Position numbers and translations under genes: made by a program. A stretch of 12,605 bases of DNA from an uncultured Prevotella sp. (GTDB taxonomy: Bacteria; Bacteroidota; Bacteroidia; Bacteroidales; Bacteroidaceae), in assembly GCA_947303825.1 (NCBI GenBank), contig CAMYZK010000038.1:1-12605 (forward strand). The letters are read 5' to 3'. The notes under the pieces are model-generated. The model was not told the origin of the DNA, did no database searches, and saw only the letters and a program-made list of their open reading frames with translations. Positions 1 through 6,771 of this stretch are shown here, piece after piece. The first letter of the stretch is position 1; each line of letters opens with the position of its first letter.

Positions 1-1024
1 CCAGCCACGCAGACTCTGCCGATCCGCTGCTAGGAGCTGTATACTCCACCTTTCTTTTAGACAGCACTACTGCCGTTTTTGCCTGAGAGTTGACAGAAAT
101 AACATAGTATCCGTCATAGAACTGCTGTGCCACAGGTGTCTCTGCGTATGCATTGTTGTCGTCGAAGTTGAATGTGATAGACCTGTCTTCACCCCAGCTG
201 GCAGTTGTGAGCAGTCCGGTGATGCTCACTCCCTGTGCCGCCATATATGTTCCGCTGATAGAGAAGTGGTGGTTTGCCGGCAGCTCCTCGGATGCTGTGT
301 ACGAGTATCCCTGTGTTCCCTCGCTGGTGGTAAGCATTATCTTTATCGTCGGTGTTCCTGCCGATGGGAACAGCATCTGTTCAGGCTCTGCCAGCCATGT
401 AGTACCATCAGACTGCTTGGTGAGTGCTATCTTATAGCTCTCAACAGGAGTGTCGGGGTAAGTGCCGCTAAGAGTAACCGAGCCATAGAGTGGAGAAATG
501 GATACCTCCACCTTTGTTACATTGGCAGGTACCTTCTTTATCGAGATATCGTTGATGCACAGCACCTTGTGTTCAAGGGCTATTGTCTGGTTCAGCGTCT
601 CGCCGTCTTCAAGAGTCACGTCAGCCTTTTTCAGCAGCAGGTCTCCCATTGTCTTTCCTTCTGCCAGTGTTATGATGCTCGTTGGCGTGGCATTGCTCTG
701 TGTCGGCAGGTTGAATCGAGTAAGGTCGTCGCTACCCACAGCATAGAGTGAATAGCTCCCTGCGGCAAGCATTACTGTTGCAGAGTTGCTTCCTGTGGTG
801 GTAGACATGAGCTGAACGCACTTTCCTGCACTATTGAAGACATATATGCACCCCTGGGCCACTGTGTTATTGGCATCGTCGGCCCTGGTGATGACTGTCA
901 GCTTCGCAGTCCTCTCTCCCAGCTCTTCCGAAGGCTCTTCAGTATCAATAAGAATAGCCTTTTCGCACGACGGCAACAAAAGACATGCTGCAACGGTTAA
1001 AATAGAAAGAATGTTAGCTTTCAT
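1..1024 (-). CDS. Fimbrillin/FimB-Mfa2-like lipoprotein, 3' end outside the window
   Basis: An open frame runs from an ATG at 1024 to the left edge (341 codons plus one base, no stop), so the C-terminus is missing. The protein starts with a lipoprotein signal: a short hydrophobic stretch ending in the lipobox LLPSC, with Cys20 as the likely acylated residue. An acidic stretch (residues 27-36) follows, then Ser/Thr-rich beta-type sequence such as AKLTVITR, CIYVFNSAGK and MLAAGSYSLYAVGSDD. This pattern resembles the transthyretin-like beta-sandwich proteins of Bacteroidales fimbriae (FimA/FimB/Mfa2-type), which are exported as lipoproteins and assembled on the outer membrane. The family assignment is by resemblance; it could be another surface lipoprotein. 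The start is fixed by the signal peptide. The gene lies 75 bp downstream of aroK on the same strand. No TAnnTTTG element is visible in between, so read-through from topA-aroK is possible. Confidence 0.7.
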   Translation of the reverse strand, partial: MKANILSILTVAACLLLPSCEKAILIDTEEPSEELGERTAKLTVITRADDANNTVAQGCIYVFNSAGKCVQLMSTTTGSNSATVMLAAGSYSLYAVGSDDLTRFNLPTQSNATPTSIITLAEGKTMGDLLLKKADVTLEDGETLNQTIALEHKVLCINDISIKKVPANVTKVEVSISPLYGSVTLSGTYPDTPVESYKIALTKQSDGTTWLAEPEQMLFPSAGTPTIKIMLTTSEGTQGYSYTASEELPANHHFSISGTYMAAQGVSITGLLTTASWGEDRSITFNFDDNNAYAETPVAQQFYDGYYVISVNSQAKTAVVLSKRKVEYTAPSSGSAESAWL

Positions 1025-1026
1025 AG

Positions 1027-1088
1027 GTTATTAGTTTTTGAGTTATTGAGTTTATAGTTATTCAGTTATTGAGGTTTTGAGTTTTTGA
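1027..1088. repeat. Octamer-type tandem repeat (consensus GTTATTGA)
   Basis: Eight degenerate units of 7-8 bp stand head to tail: GTTATTA, GTTTTTGA, GTTATTGA, GTTTATA, GTTATTCA, GTTATTGA, GGTTTTGA, GTTTTTGA. On the transcribed minus strand they read as TCAATAAC-like units that begin 11 bp after the aroK stop codon and fill almost the whole gap to the next gene. I see no coding capacity or promoter element here. Confidence 0.8.
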
Positions 1089-1099
1089 GAATTTGGGAA

Positions 1100-1627
1100 T
1101 CAGCTTTCCAGCAGGTTCTTGAGCCTGTCTACCGAAATCTTTATCTTATCATAGTTGTCCATCAGCGAGACATCGAGCTGGTATCGCGCCTTGCTGTAAA
1201 AAGGCTCCCTGACAGTAAGCTGCTGGCGTATAAACGCTATCAGCTCCTCGGGTGTCTTCCCTTTGAGCAGCGGTCTCTCTACCTTTCCCATAAGCAAGTG
1301 CCCATGCAGCACCTCTGGCTGACATCTGAGATAGACCACCTGCCCCTGCTGGTTCATATAGTCCATATTGTCGAAGAAGCATGGCGTGCCGCCTCCGCAG
1401 CTTATCACCACATCTTCAAACTCAGCCACCTCATGGAGCATGTTGCGTTCTATCAGCCTGAACCCTTCCTCACCCTGCTCCTCGAAGATCTGTGCCACTT
1501 TCTTGCGACGGCGGTTTTCTATATACCAGTCCAAGTCATAGAACTGCAGCCCCAGCTCCTTGGCAAGGGCTCTCCCCATGGTGGTCTTTCCTGCCCCCAT
1601 GTAGCCTATAAGGATTATCCTTCTCAC
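1100..1627 (-). CDS. aroK: Shikimate kinase
   Basis: This 175-residue cytoplasmic enzyme should phosphorylate shikimate at the 3-OH with ATP, the fifth step of the chorismate pathway. The Walker A P-loop GYMGAGKTT is at residues 8-16. Asp33 and Arg57 match the shikimate-binding Asp and Arg. The SCGGGTP loop (76-82) gives the shikimate-binding glycines, ERPLL (117-121) supplies the LID arginine, and RxxxY (Arg140, Tyr144) matches the C-terminal substrate arginine. Length is normal for the family. The start is a GTG whose first bases form a GTGA overlap with the TGA of topA, so translation is probably coupled to topA. The alternative internal starts would remove the P-loop. The gene ends in TGA just before a tandem-repeat tract. 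Confidence 0.95.
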   Translation of the reverse strand: MRRIILIGYMGAGKTTMGRALAKELGLQFYDLDWYIENRRRKKVAQIFEEQGEEGFRLIERNMLHEVAEFEDVVISCGGGTPCFFDNMDYMNQQGQVVYLRCQPEVLHGHLLMGKVERPLLKGKTPEELIAFIRQQLTVREPFYSKARYQLDVSLMDNYDKIKISVDRLKNLLES

Positions 1628-3930
1628 TTCTCGCTCTTGTTGACTACAGCCATTGCATCCTCATAGCTCATGTTGCGTGCATTCTCGTGCATGCTCTTGG
1701 GCAGACGGTAGTTCTTCCCCTTATAGCACAGATAAGGCCCATAGCGGCCGTCAAGCACTTCCAGGTCCATGTCTTCGGTAAAGACTCTGAGGTGCTTCTT
1801 CTCGTCCTTCTGCCTCTTCTCGGTGATGAGCTTCACGGCATCGCCAATGGTAATGGTAAGGGGGTTCATGTCTTTTGTCATTGAGGCATACATCTTTTTG
1901 TGAAGCACGTATGGACCGAAACGCCCTGTGTTGACTGTAATGGGTTCCCCCTCGTATTCTCCTAGCATGCGCGGCAGCTTGAACAATTCAAGAGCCTGCT
2001 CCAGGGTAATGTTCTCCATGCTCAGCTCTTTTGGCATGTGTGCAAAGACAGGTTTTTCCTTCTCACCAGGCACGCCAATCTGTATCACTGGTCCAAACCT
2101 TCCAATCTTTGCATATACAGGCTTGTTTGTCTTCGGGTCTTGTCCCAGGAGTCTCTCTCCTGCCTTATGCTCAGAGCGCTGGTTGATGGCCTTGTCTACA
2201 GTGGGTTCAAAATCCTTGTCAAAGTTTTTCATCATCTTGTCCCACTGCATCTTTCCCTCTGCAATCTTGTCGAAGTCCTGCTCCACCTTGGCAGTGAAGT
2301 TGTAGTCCATGATGATGGGGAAATGCTCCATGAGGTAGTCGTTTACCACAAGTCCGATGTCAGTGGGCAGCAGCTTTCCTTTCTCCGATGCCGATGTCTC
2401 GTGGCGTTTCTTCGATGTTATCTGCTTTCCCTTCAATACTAACACATCGTAGAGCTTGTCTTCTCCCTTTTTGTCGCCTTTCACCACATATTCCCTCTGC
2501 TGAATGGTAGAGATGGTGGGGGCGTAGGTGGAAGGACGGCCTATGCCCAGCTCTTCAAGCTTATGCACCAGCATTGCCTCGCTGAAGCGCTGCGGTCCCT
2601 GTGTATATCGCTCGCTGGCACTTATCTCCCTCCTCACCAGACGGTCGCCTTTCTTTATCGGGGGCAGCGTATAGGCATAGTCGTCGTTGTTTTCGTCATC
2701 TTCGTCGGTAGACTCGCGATAAGCCTTCAGGAATCCGTCGAACTTGATAACCTCACCCTGAGCAATAAACGATAATGTAATGCTTGGTGACGATATTTCC
2801 ACCGTTGTCTTCTCTATCTCTGCGTCGGCCATCTGGCTTGCTGCCGTTCGTTTCCAGATGAGGTCGTACAGTCGTCGCTCCTGGACGGTTCCTTCAATGG
2901 TTGGCTGGTCCATGTAGGTAGGACGAATAGCCTCGTGCGCTTCCTGTGCCCCTTTCGAGCTGGTGCGATACTGTCTCACCTTAGAGTATTCTTCGCCATA
3001 CTGCTTCTTTATCTCCTCCTTGGAGGTGTTGATGGCAAGACTCGACAGGTTTACCGAGTCGGTACGCATATACGTTATGCGTCCGCTCTCATAGAGACGC
3101 TGTGCCACCATCATCGTCTGGTTTACTGAGAAGCCCAGCTTTCTGGCAGCCTCCTGCTGTAGTGTAGAGGTGGTGAAAGGGGGTGCCGGTGAACGCTTCA
3201 AAGGTTTTTTCTGTACCGACGACACTGTCCATTCAGCATCCTTGCAGCTTTGTAGGAACTGTTCCACCTCTTCCTTCGACTTCAGCTTCTGGCTCAGCGT
3301 AGCTTTTACCTCCGATGCCGAGCCGTCTCCGTTGGTAATGGCAAAGATGGCATTTACTATGTAGTAAGATTCGCTCTTGAAGTTCTGTATCTCCCTTTCC
3401 CTCTCAACAATAAGCCTTACCGCAACACTCTGCACACGTCCTGCCGAAAGAGCCGGCTTCACCTTGCGCCACAACACTGGCGACAGTTTGAAGCCCACAA
3501 TGCGGTCTAGCACTCGTCGTGCCTGCTGTGCGTCAACCAGGTTCATGTCAATCCTTCTTGGATTGTCGATAGCATCAATGATGGCCGACTTGGTAATCTC
3601 GTGAAACACTATTCGCTTCGTCTTCTTCTCGTCAAGTCCCAGCACCTCACACAGATGCCACGATATTGCTTCTCCCTCACGGTCTTCATCACTTGCGAGC
3701 CACACCTGCGATGCCTTCTTTGCCTGGGTCTTCAGCTCACCCACCAGCTTGCGTTTCTCCTCCGGCACCTCATAGACGGGCTGCAGGGTCTGCTCGTCGA
3801 TGCTCAGCTCGTGCTTTTTCAAATCACGTATATGGCCGTAGCTCGACATCACTTTGTATCCGTCACCCAAGAACTTCTCTATCGTCTTTGCCTTTGCAGG
3901 CGACTCAACTATTACCAGGTTCTTCTTCAT
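1624..3930 (-). CDS. topA: DNA topoisomerase I (type IA)
   Basis: The product relaxes negatively supercoiled DNA by single-strand passage through a 5'-phosphotyrosine intermediate. With the ATG at 3930 it has 768 residues. It begins MKKNLVIVESPAKAKTI, the typical TOPRIM opening with Glu9. The acidic triad DEDREG (Asp81, Asp83, Glu85) binds Mg2+. The catalytic tyrosine is Tyr287 in GRITYMRTDS, and GRPSTYAPTI marks the next conserved core motif. The C-terminus carries repeats of the type GRFGPxx/GRYGPYL instead of the zinc-binding cysteine clusters of E. coli TopA, as seen in other lineages that use Toprim-associated C-terminal repeats. The frame stays open upstream to a TTG at 3975, but that codon lies before the probable -7 element (3963-3970) and would add a non-conserved extension, so I chose 3930. 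The gene overlaps aroK by four bases. Confidence 0.96.
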   Translation of the reverse strand: MKKNLVIVESPAKAKTIEKFLGDGYKVMSSYGHIRDLKKHELSIDEQTLQPVYEVPEEKRKLVGELKTQAKKASQVWLASDEDREGEAISWHLCEVLGLDEKKTKRIVFHEITKSAIIDAIDNPRRIDMNLVDAQQARRVLDRIVGFKLSPVLWRKVKPALSAGRVQSVAVRLIVEREREIQNFKSESYYIVNAIFAITNGDGSASEVKATLSQKLKSKEEVEQFLQSCKDAEWTVSSVQKKPLKRSPAPPFTTSTLQQEAARKLGFSVNQTMMVAQRLYESGRITYMRTDSVNLSSLAINTSKEEIKKQYGEEYSKVRQYRTSSKGAQEAHEAIRPTYMDQPTIEGTVQERRLYDLIWKRTAASQMADAEIEKTTVEISSPSITLSFIAQGEVIKFDGFLKAYRESTDEDDENNDDYAYTLPPIKKGDRLVRREISASERYTQGPQRFSEAMLVHKLEELGIGRPSTYAPTISTIQQREYVVKGDKKGEDKLYDVLVLKGKQITSKKRHETSASEKGKLLPTDIGLVVNDYLMEHFPIIMDYNFTAKVEQDFDKIAEGKMQWDKMMKNFDKDFEPTVDKAINQRSEHKAGERLLGQDPKTNKPVYAKIGRFGPVIQIGVPGEKEKPVFAHMPKELSMENITLEQALELFKLPRMLGEYEGEPITVNTGRFGPYVLHKKMYASMTKDMNPLTITIGDAVKLITEKRQKDEKKHLRVFTEDMDLEVLDGRYGPYLCYKGKNYRLPKSMHENARNMSYEDAMAVVNKSEK

Positions 3931-3962
3931 CGTTGTCTCGTATGTTTTTGTTTTTCGGGCTG

Positions 3963-3970
3963 CAAAAGTA
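3963..3970 (-). promoter_or_regulatory. Probable topA promoter, -7 element
   Basis: On the minus strand this reads TACTTTTG, matching the Bacteroidetes -7 consensus TAnnTTTG, 32 bp before the topA ATG. No TTG is visible about 19 bp upstream, so the -33 half is weak or absent. Its position makes a start at 3975 unlikely. Confidence 0.5.
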
Positions 3971-4038
3971 CTCAAAAAGTTTTCTTATACCTTAATAATA
4001 AAGGAGAATTTTTGTTTTCTTAACTTTTTGCCCCCGTC

Positions 4039-5202
4039 TCACAATGCCTTCTTGTAGCATCGGCGGCGCTTGTGCTGCTCATGCTCGAGATATGTCCACT
4101 GGCTCTGCACCTTTCCGTTGGTTTCCATCTCTACGTGGGTCTCTCCCCAGAGGAACCCGTGCTTCTGGTAGATGGGTATCAAGTCGTAGAACAGCAGGGC
4201 GTTGGCTCCCTTGGAACGGTACTCAGGCAGCACGCCGATGAGCAGGCAGTCCACCACGTCGGTCTTATGGAACTTCAGTGCCCGCATGATATGCCACCAG
4301 CCGAAGGGCCACAGACGTCCGTTGCGGCACTTCTGCAGGGCCCGCGTCAGTGACGGCAGTGTGATGGCAACAGCCACCACGGGATGCTCCTCCAGTGAGT
4401 GATCCTCAACCAGCGTGAGCATGTTCAGGTCTACCACCTTGAAGTACATCCTGATGTACTGGTCTATCTGTTTCTGCGACATCGTGGAGTATCCATAGAG
4501 GTGTCCGAAGGTGCGGTTGATGACGTCGAAAACCTTCTGTCCGTATTGGGCCGGACCGAAGATGTCCTCCTTTGTCAGTTTCTTTATCTGCAGGTTATAG
4601 CGTTTCATCACCATCTCCGAGATCTTCAGGAACTTCTCGGGCATTCCCTCCTTGGGCACAAAGAGCTTATACTCCACGTAGTCGTTGTCCTTCTCGTAAC
4701 CCTCCATCTGCTTCATCAGCTCCGGATAGTAGGGGTGGTTATACTCGGTAGCCATGGTGCCCAGCTCCTCAAAGCCACGGGTCAGCATTCCCTCGGGGTC
4801 CATGTCGGTAAATCCCAGCGGACCAATTATTTCCTTCATCTGGTGCTTCCTGCCGAAGTCTTCGACGGCCGTGAGCAGAGCCCGCATCACCTCTATGTCG
4901 TCAATAAGGTCAAGCCATCCGAATCTTACGGCCGGCCGCTGCCACTGCTCGTTGTAGCGGTAGTTGATGATGGCAGCCACACGCCCCACCACCTTACCCT
5001 CTTTCAGAGCCAGGTAATACTCCACGTCACAGAACTCAAAAGCCGCATTGGGGTCTTTCACCCAAGGCGACAGTGTCTGCCTCTCGTCGCTATACAGGTT
5101 TGGTGCGTCATACTTGTTGCCCCGATAAAGGTCATAATGCAGCTGTATGAATTTGTCAAGGTCACGTTTGTTCTCTACCTTCTTTATTACAATTTCTGCC
5201 AT
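4039..5202 (-). CDS. GNAT-like acyltransferase, YghO-type, function unknown
   Basis: This is a 387-residue cytoplasmic protein with no signal peptide. The C-terminal half contains a GNAT-like acyl-CoA binding motif, IGVLPEYRSKGANALLFYDL (about residues 322-341), where the R-S-K-G-A stretch corresponds to the pyrophosphate-binding loop that follows beta-strand 4. The N-terminal half (VIKKVENKRDLDKFI..., then YYLALKEGKVVGRVAAIIN around 62-80) looks like a second, divergent GNAT fold. The protein is about twice the length of a single-domain GNAT enzyme. The overall pattern resembles the family that includes E. coli YghO, whose substrate is not established to my knowledge. It stands alone upstream of topA, 108 bp away, with its own candidate promoter in the divergent spacer shared with the OmpA gene. 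The ATG at 5202 is the first plausible start. Confidence 0.75.
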   Translation of the reverse strand: MAEIVIKKVENKRDLDKFIQLHYDLYRGNKYDAPNLYSDERQTLSPWVKDPNAAFEFCDVEYYLALKEGKVVGRVAAIINYRYNEQWQRPAVRFGWLDLIDDIEVMRALLTAVEDFGRKHQMKEIIGPLGFTDMDPEGMLTRGFEELGTMATEYNHPYYPELMKQMEGYEKDNDYVEYKLFVPKEGMPEKFLKISEMVMKRYNLQIKKLTKEDIFGPAQYGQKVFDVINRTFGHLYGYSTMSQKQIDQYIRMYFKVVDLNMLTLVEDHSLEEHPVVAVAITLPSLTRALQKCRNGRLWPFGWWHIMRALKFHKTDVVDCLLIGVLPEYRSKGANALLFYDLIPIYQKHGFLWGETHVEMETNGKVQSQWTYLEHEQHKRRRCYKKAL

Positions 5203-5233
5203 GTTTTTTCGCTTTTTTTATACATTCAGCGCA

Positions 5234-5241
5234 CAAAGGTA
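5234..5241 (-). promoter_or_regulatory. Candidate promoter of the GNAT-like gene, -7 element
   Basis: The minus strand reads TACCTTTG, a match to TAnnTTTG, 31 bp before the start codon. A TTG lies at 5266-5264, 22 bp upstream, slightly longer than the usual 19-21 bp spacing. Confidence 0.45.
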
Positions 5242-5292
5242 AATATTTTTTAGCATTAAACGACAAAAAGTAAGATTTTTTTGAAACTTTTC

Positions 5293-5322
5293 TTGTCAAT
5301 TCGGGAAAAAGTGTTATCTTTG
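5293..5322 (+). promoter_or_regulatory. Promoter of the OmpA-family gene
   Basis: TTG at 5293-5295 and TATCTTTG at 5315-5322 are separated by 19 bp, a full match to the Bacteroidetes -33/-7 promoter pattern, with the -7 box ending 28 bp before the ATG at 5351. It is divergent from the promoter of the GNAT-like gene. Confidence 0.75.
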
Positions 5323-5350
5323 CAGGCAGATTTTTAAATATGTATACTGT

Positions 5351-6550
5351 ATGAAAAGCAAAAGATTGATGACACTGGCAGCGTCGATGCTGCTGATGGG
5401 CGGAGTCGCCATGGCTCAGTCTAACAACTGGAAGTCTTTCTCGTATGTTGAAGCACAAGGTGGTTTGCAGCTCACTTCTACCAACGCACCTATGGATAAG
5501 CTCTTCACGCCAACGGCAGCCTTGAGCTTCGGCCATTACTTCACTCCCGTGGTTGGAGCCCGCCTCCATGTCAACGCATGGCAGTCGAAGAGCGGATTCA
5601 AAGACCTTGACTTGTACTACAAGTGGAAGTATATCACTCCCGACTTAGACCTGATGCTCAACCTGTCGAATATCTTCGGTAAGAATCAGGACCGCCTGCT
5701 CAACGTCATACTGCTGGGCGGCGTTGGCCTTAACTATGCGTGGGACAACGACGAGCTGAAAGGCCTTGGGCTATCGCCGAAGCTCGTACCACTGGCATGG
5801 GACGACAACCGTCTGAGCCACAACCTGAGGGCAGGCCTGCGCCTGGAGACCAACCAGTCGAAGCCTCTCGGACTGTCGCTGGAGGTAAATGCCAACTCTC
5901 TCGACGACCGTTTCAACTCTAAGACCAACGACATGGACGACTGGCAGTTCACTGCCATGATAGGCCTCAGCTACCGTTTCGGCTACAAGGCAGCCAAGTG
6001 CTGCGGCAAGTGTGAGAAGACTGTCACCAAGCCCGTAACGCCTGTTACCCACGAGGTGGAGGAGACCGTATGGGAAGAGGTGCCCGTGAAGAAGATGGTC
6101 AAGGAGAAGCGCCCCGTAGAGAAGGTAGAGCCCGTGAAGCTTCATAAGGAGGTGTTCTATGCTATTTGCATCAGCGACAATGAGAACCCCAGCAAGGTGC
6201 AGCAAGAAGTTGCCAAGTTCATGAAGGAGAACCCACAGGCCAAGGTCTATATCGTAGGCTATGCTGACAAGGGCACCGGCAACGCCAAGGTCAACAAGAT
6301 GTATGCCATGAAGCGTGCCAACACCTTCAAGAAAGACTTGGTGGAGAAGCACGGCTGCAACGCCGACAATATCATCACCGACTCAAAGGGCGACACCGTG
6401 CAGCCCTTCCCCAACGACAACGACAAGAACCGTTGCGTCATCATCGATGCCGAGGGACAGCACAAGGTGACCACCTACGAGGAGTACGAAGTCGAGAAGA
6501 CCGTCATGGAGAAGGTCGAGAAGAAAGTGAAGCGCATCGTCACCGAGTAA
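5351..6550 (+). CDS. OmpA-family outer membrane protein
   Basis: The product has 399 residues. A signal peptide (MKSKRLMTLAASMLLMGGVA, then MA|QSN) is followed by an aromatic-rich beta-barrel region (about 24-212) with alternating strands such as ALSFGHYFTPVVGARLHVNAW. A CCGKC cluster (217-221) and a Pro/Val/Glu/Lys hinge (about 224-263) lead to an OmpA-like peptidoglycan-binding domain (about 265-366). In that domain YIVGYADKGTGNAKVN...MKRAN and NDNDKNRCVII correspond to the diaminopimelate-binding Asp and Arg segments. The C-terminus (373-399) is another EVEKTVMEKVEKKVK-type charged stretch resembling the hinge. The role is probably to anchor the outer membrane to peptidoglycan. A four-codon upstream ORF (5340-5354) overlaps the start codon but is probably incidental. 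Confidence 0.9.
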   Translation: MKSKRLMTLAASMLLMGGVAMAQSNNWKSFSYVEAQGGLQLTSTNAPMDKLFTPTAALSFGHYFTPVVGARLHVNAWQSKSGFKDLDLYYKWKYITPDLDLMLNLSNIFGKNQDRLLNVILLGGVGLNYAWDNDELKGLGLSPKLVPLAWDDNRLSHNLRAGLRLETNQSKPLGLSLEVNANSLDDRFNSKTNDMDDWQFTAMIGLSYRFGYKAAKCCGKCEKTVTKPVTPVTHEVEETVWEEVPVKKMVKEKRPVEKVEPVKLHKEVFYAICISDNENPSKVQQEVAKFMKENPQAKVYIVGYADKGTGNAKVNKMYAMKRANTFKKDLVEKHGCNADNIITDSKGDTVQPFPNDNDKNRCVIIDAEGQHKVTTYEEYEVEKTVMEKVEKKVKRIVTE

Positions 6551-6560
6551 GATGCCGACG

Positions 6561-6577
6561 AAGGTCGCAGAGACCTT
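6561..6577. other. Small hairpin after the OmpA-family gene
   Basis: AAGGTC and GACCTT form a perfect 6-bp stem around the 5-nt loop GCAGA, starting 10 bp after the stop codon. No U-tract follows, so it may protect the mRNA 3' end or be incidental. Confidence 0.35.
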
Positions 6578-6595
6578 GTGAGACAACCGTTAAAG

Positions 6596-6625
6596 CAGGG
6601 GGAAAATCTTTTTCCTCCTGTTTTC
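6596..6625 (+). terminator. Probable intrinsic terminator of the OmpA-family gene
   Basis: CAGGGGGAAAA (6596-6606) pairs with TTTTCCTCCTG (6610-6620) with one mismatch, and TTTTC follows. It lies 46 bp after the stop codon and before the promoter of the next gene. Confidence 0.6.
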
Positions 6626-6707
6626 TATTTGTTACGACCAAGCCACTGCACCTAACGTTTGGGCAGTACAGAAATGAAAACAGAAATAAATGAAACAAAT
6701 AGTATAG

Positions 6708-6736
6708 TTGACTGCACTCTTTTTTTCGTACTTTTG
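6708..6736 (+). promoter_or_regulatory. Promoter of the CE1-like esterase gene
   Basis: TTG at 6708-6710 and TACTTTTG at 6729-6736 are separated by 18 bp. The -7 box lies 35 bp before the ATG at 6772, so transcription should begin near 6743. The upstream in-frame TTG at 6745 would sit at the very 5' end of the message, which favours the ATG. Confidence 0.7.
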
Positions 6737-6771
6737 TAGGCAAATTGCTAAATAACAAAAACACGTCAGGT

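Noticed and set aside
1085..1666. 193-residue open frame on the plus strand
   Set aside because: It is antisense to aroK, which has all shikimate kinase motifs.
3975..3975. Upstream TTG start for topA (adds 15 residues)
   Set aside because: It precedes the probable -7 element and adds a non-conserved extension before the canonical MKKNLVIVESPAKAK start.
4399..5253. 284-residue open frame on the plus strand
   Set aside because: It is antisense to the GNAT-like gene, which has a coherent GNAT motif and promoter; the long frame reflects codon bias.
5340..5354. Four-codon upstream ORF overlapping the OmpA-family start (ATGA)
   Set aside because: Such short ORFs arise easily by chance; no attenuator structure or meaningful codons were seen.
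6745..6745. Upstream TTG start for the esterase (adds 9 residues)
   Set aside because: It would lie at the extreme 5' end of the predicted transcript; the ATG at 6772 begins a clean signal peptide.
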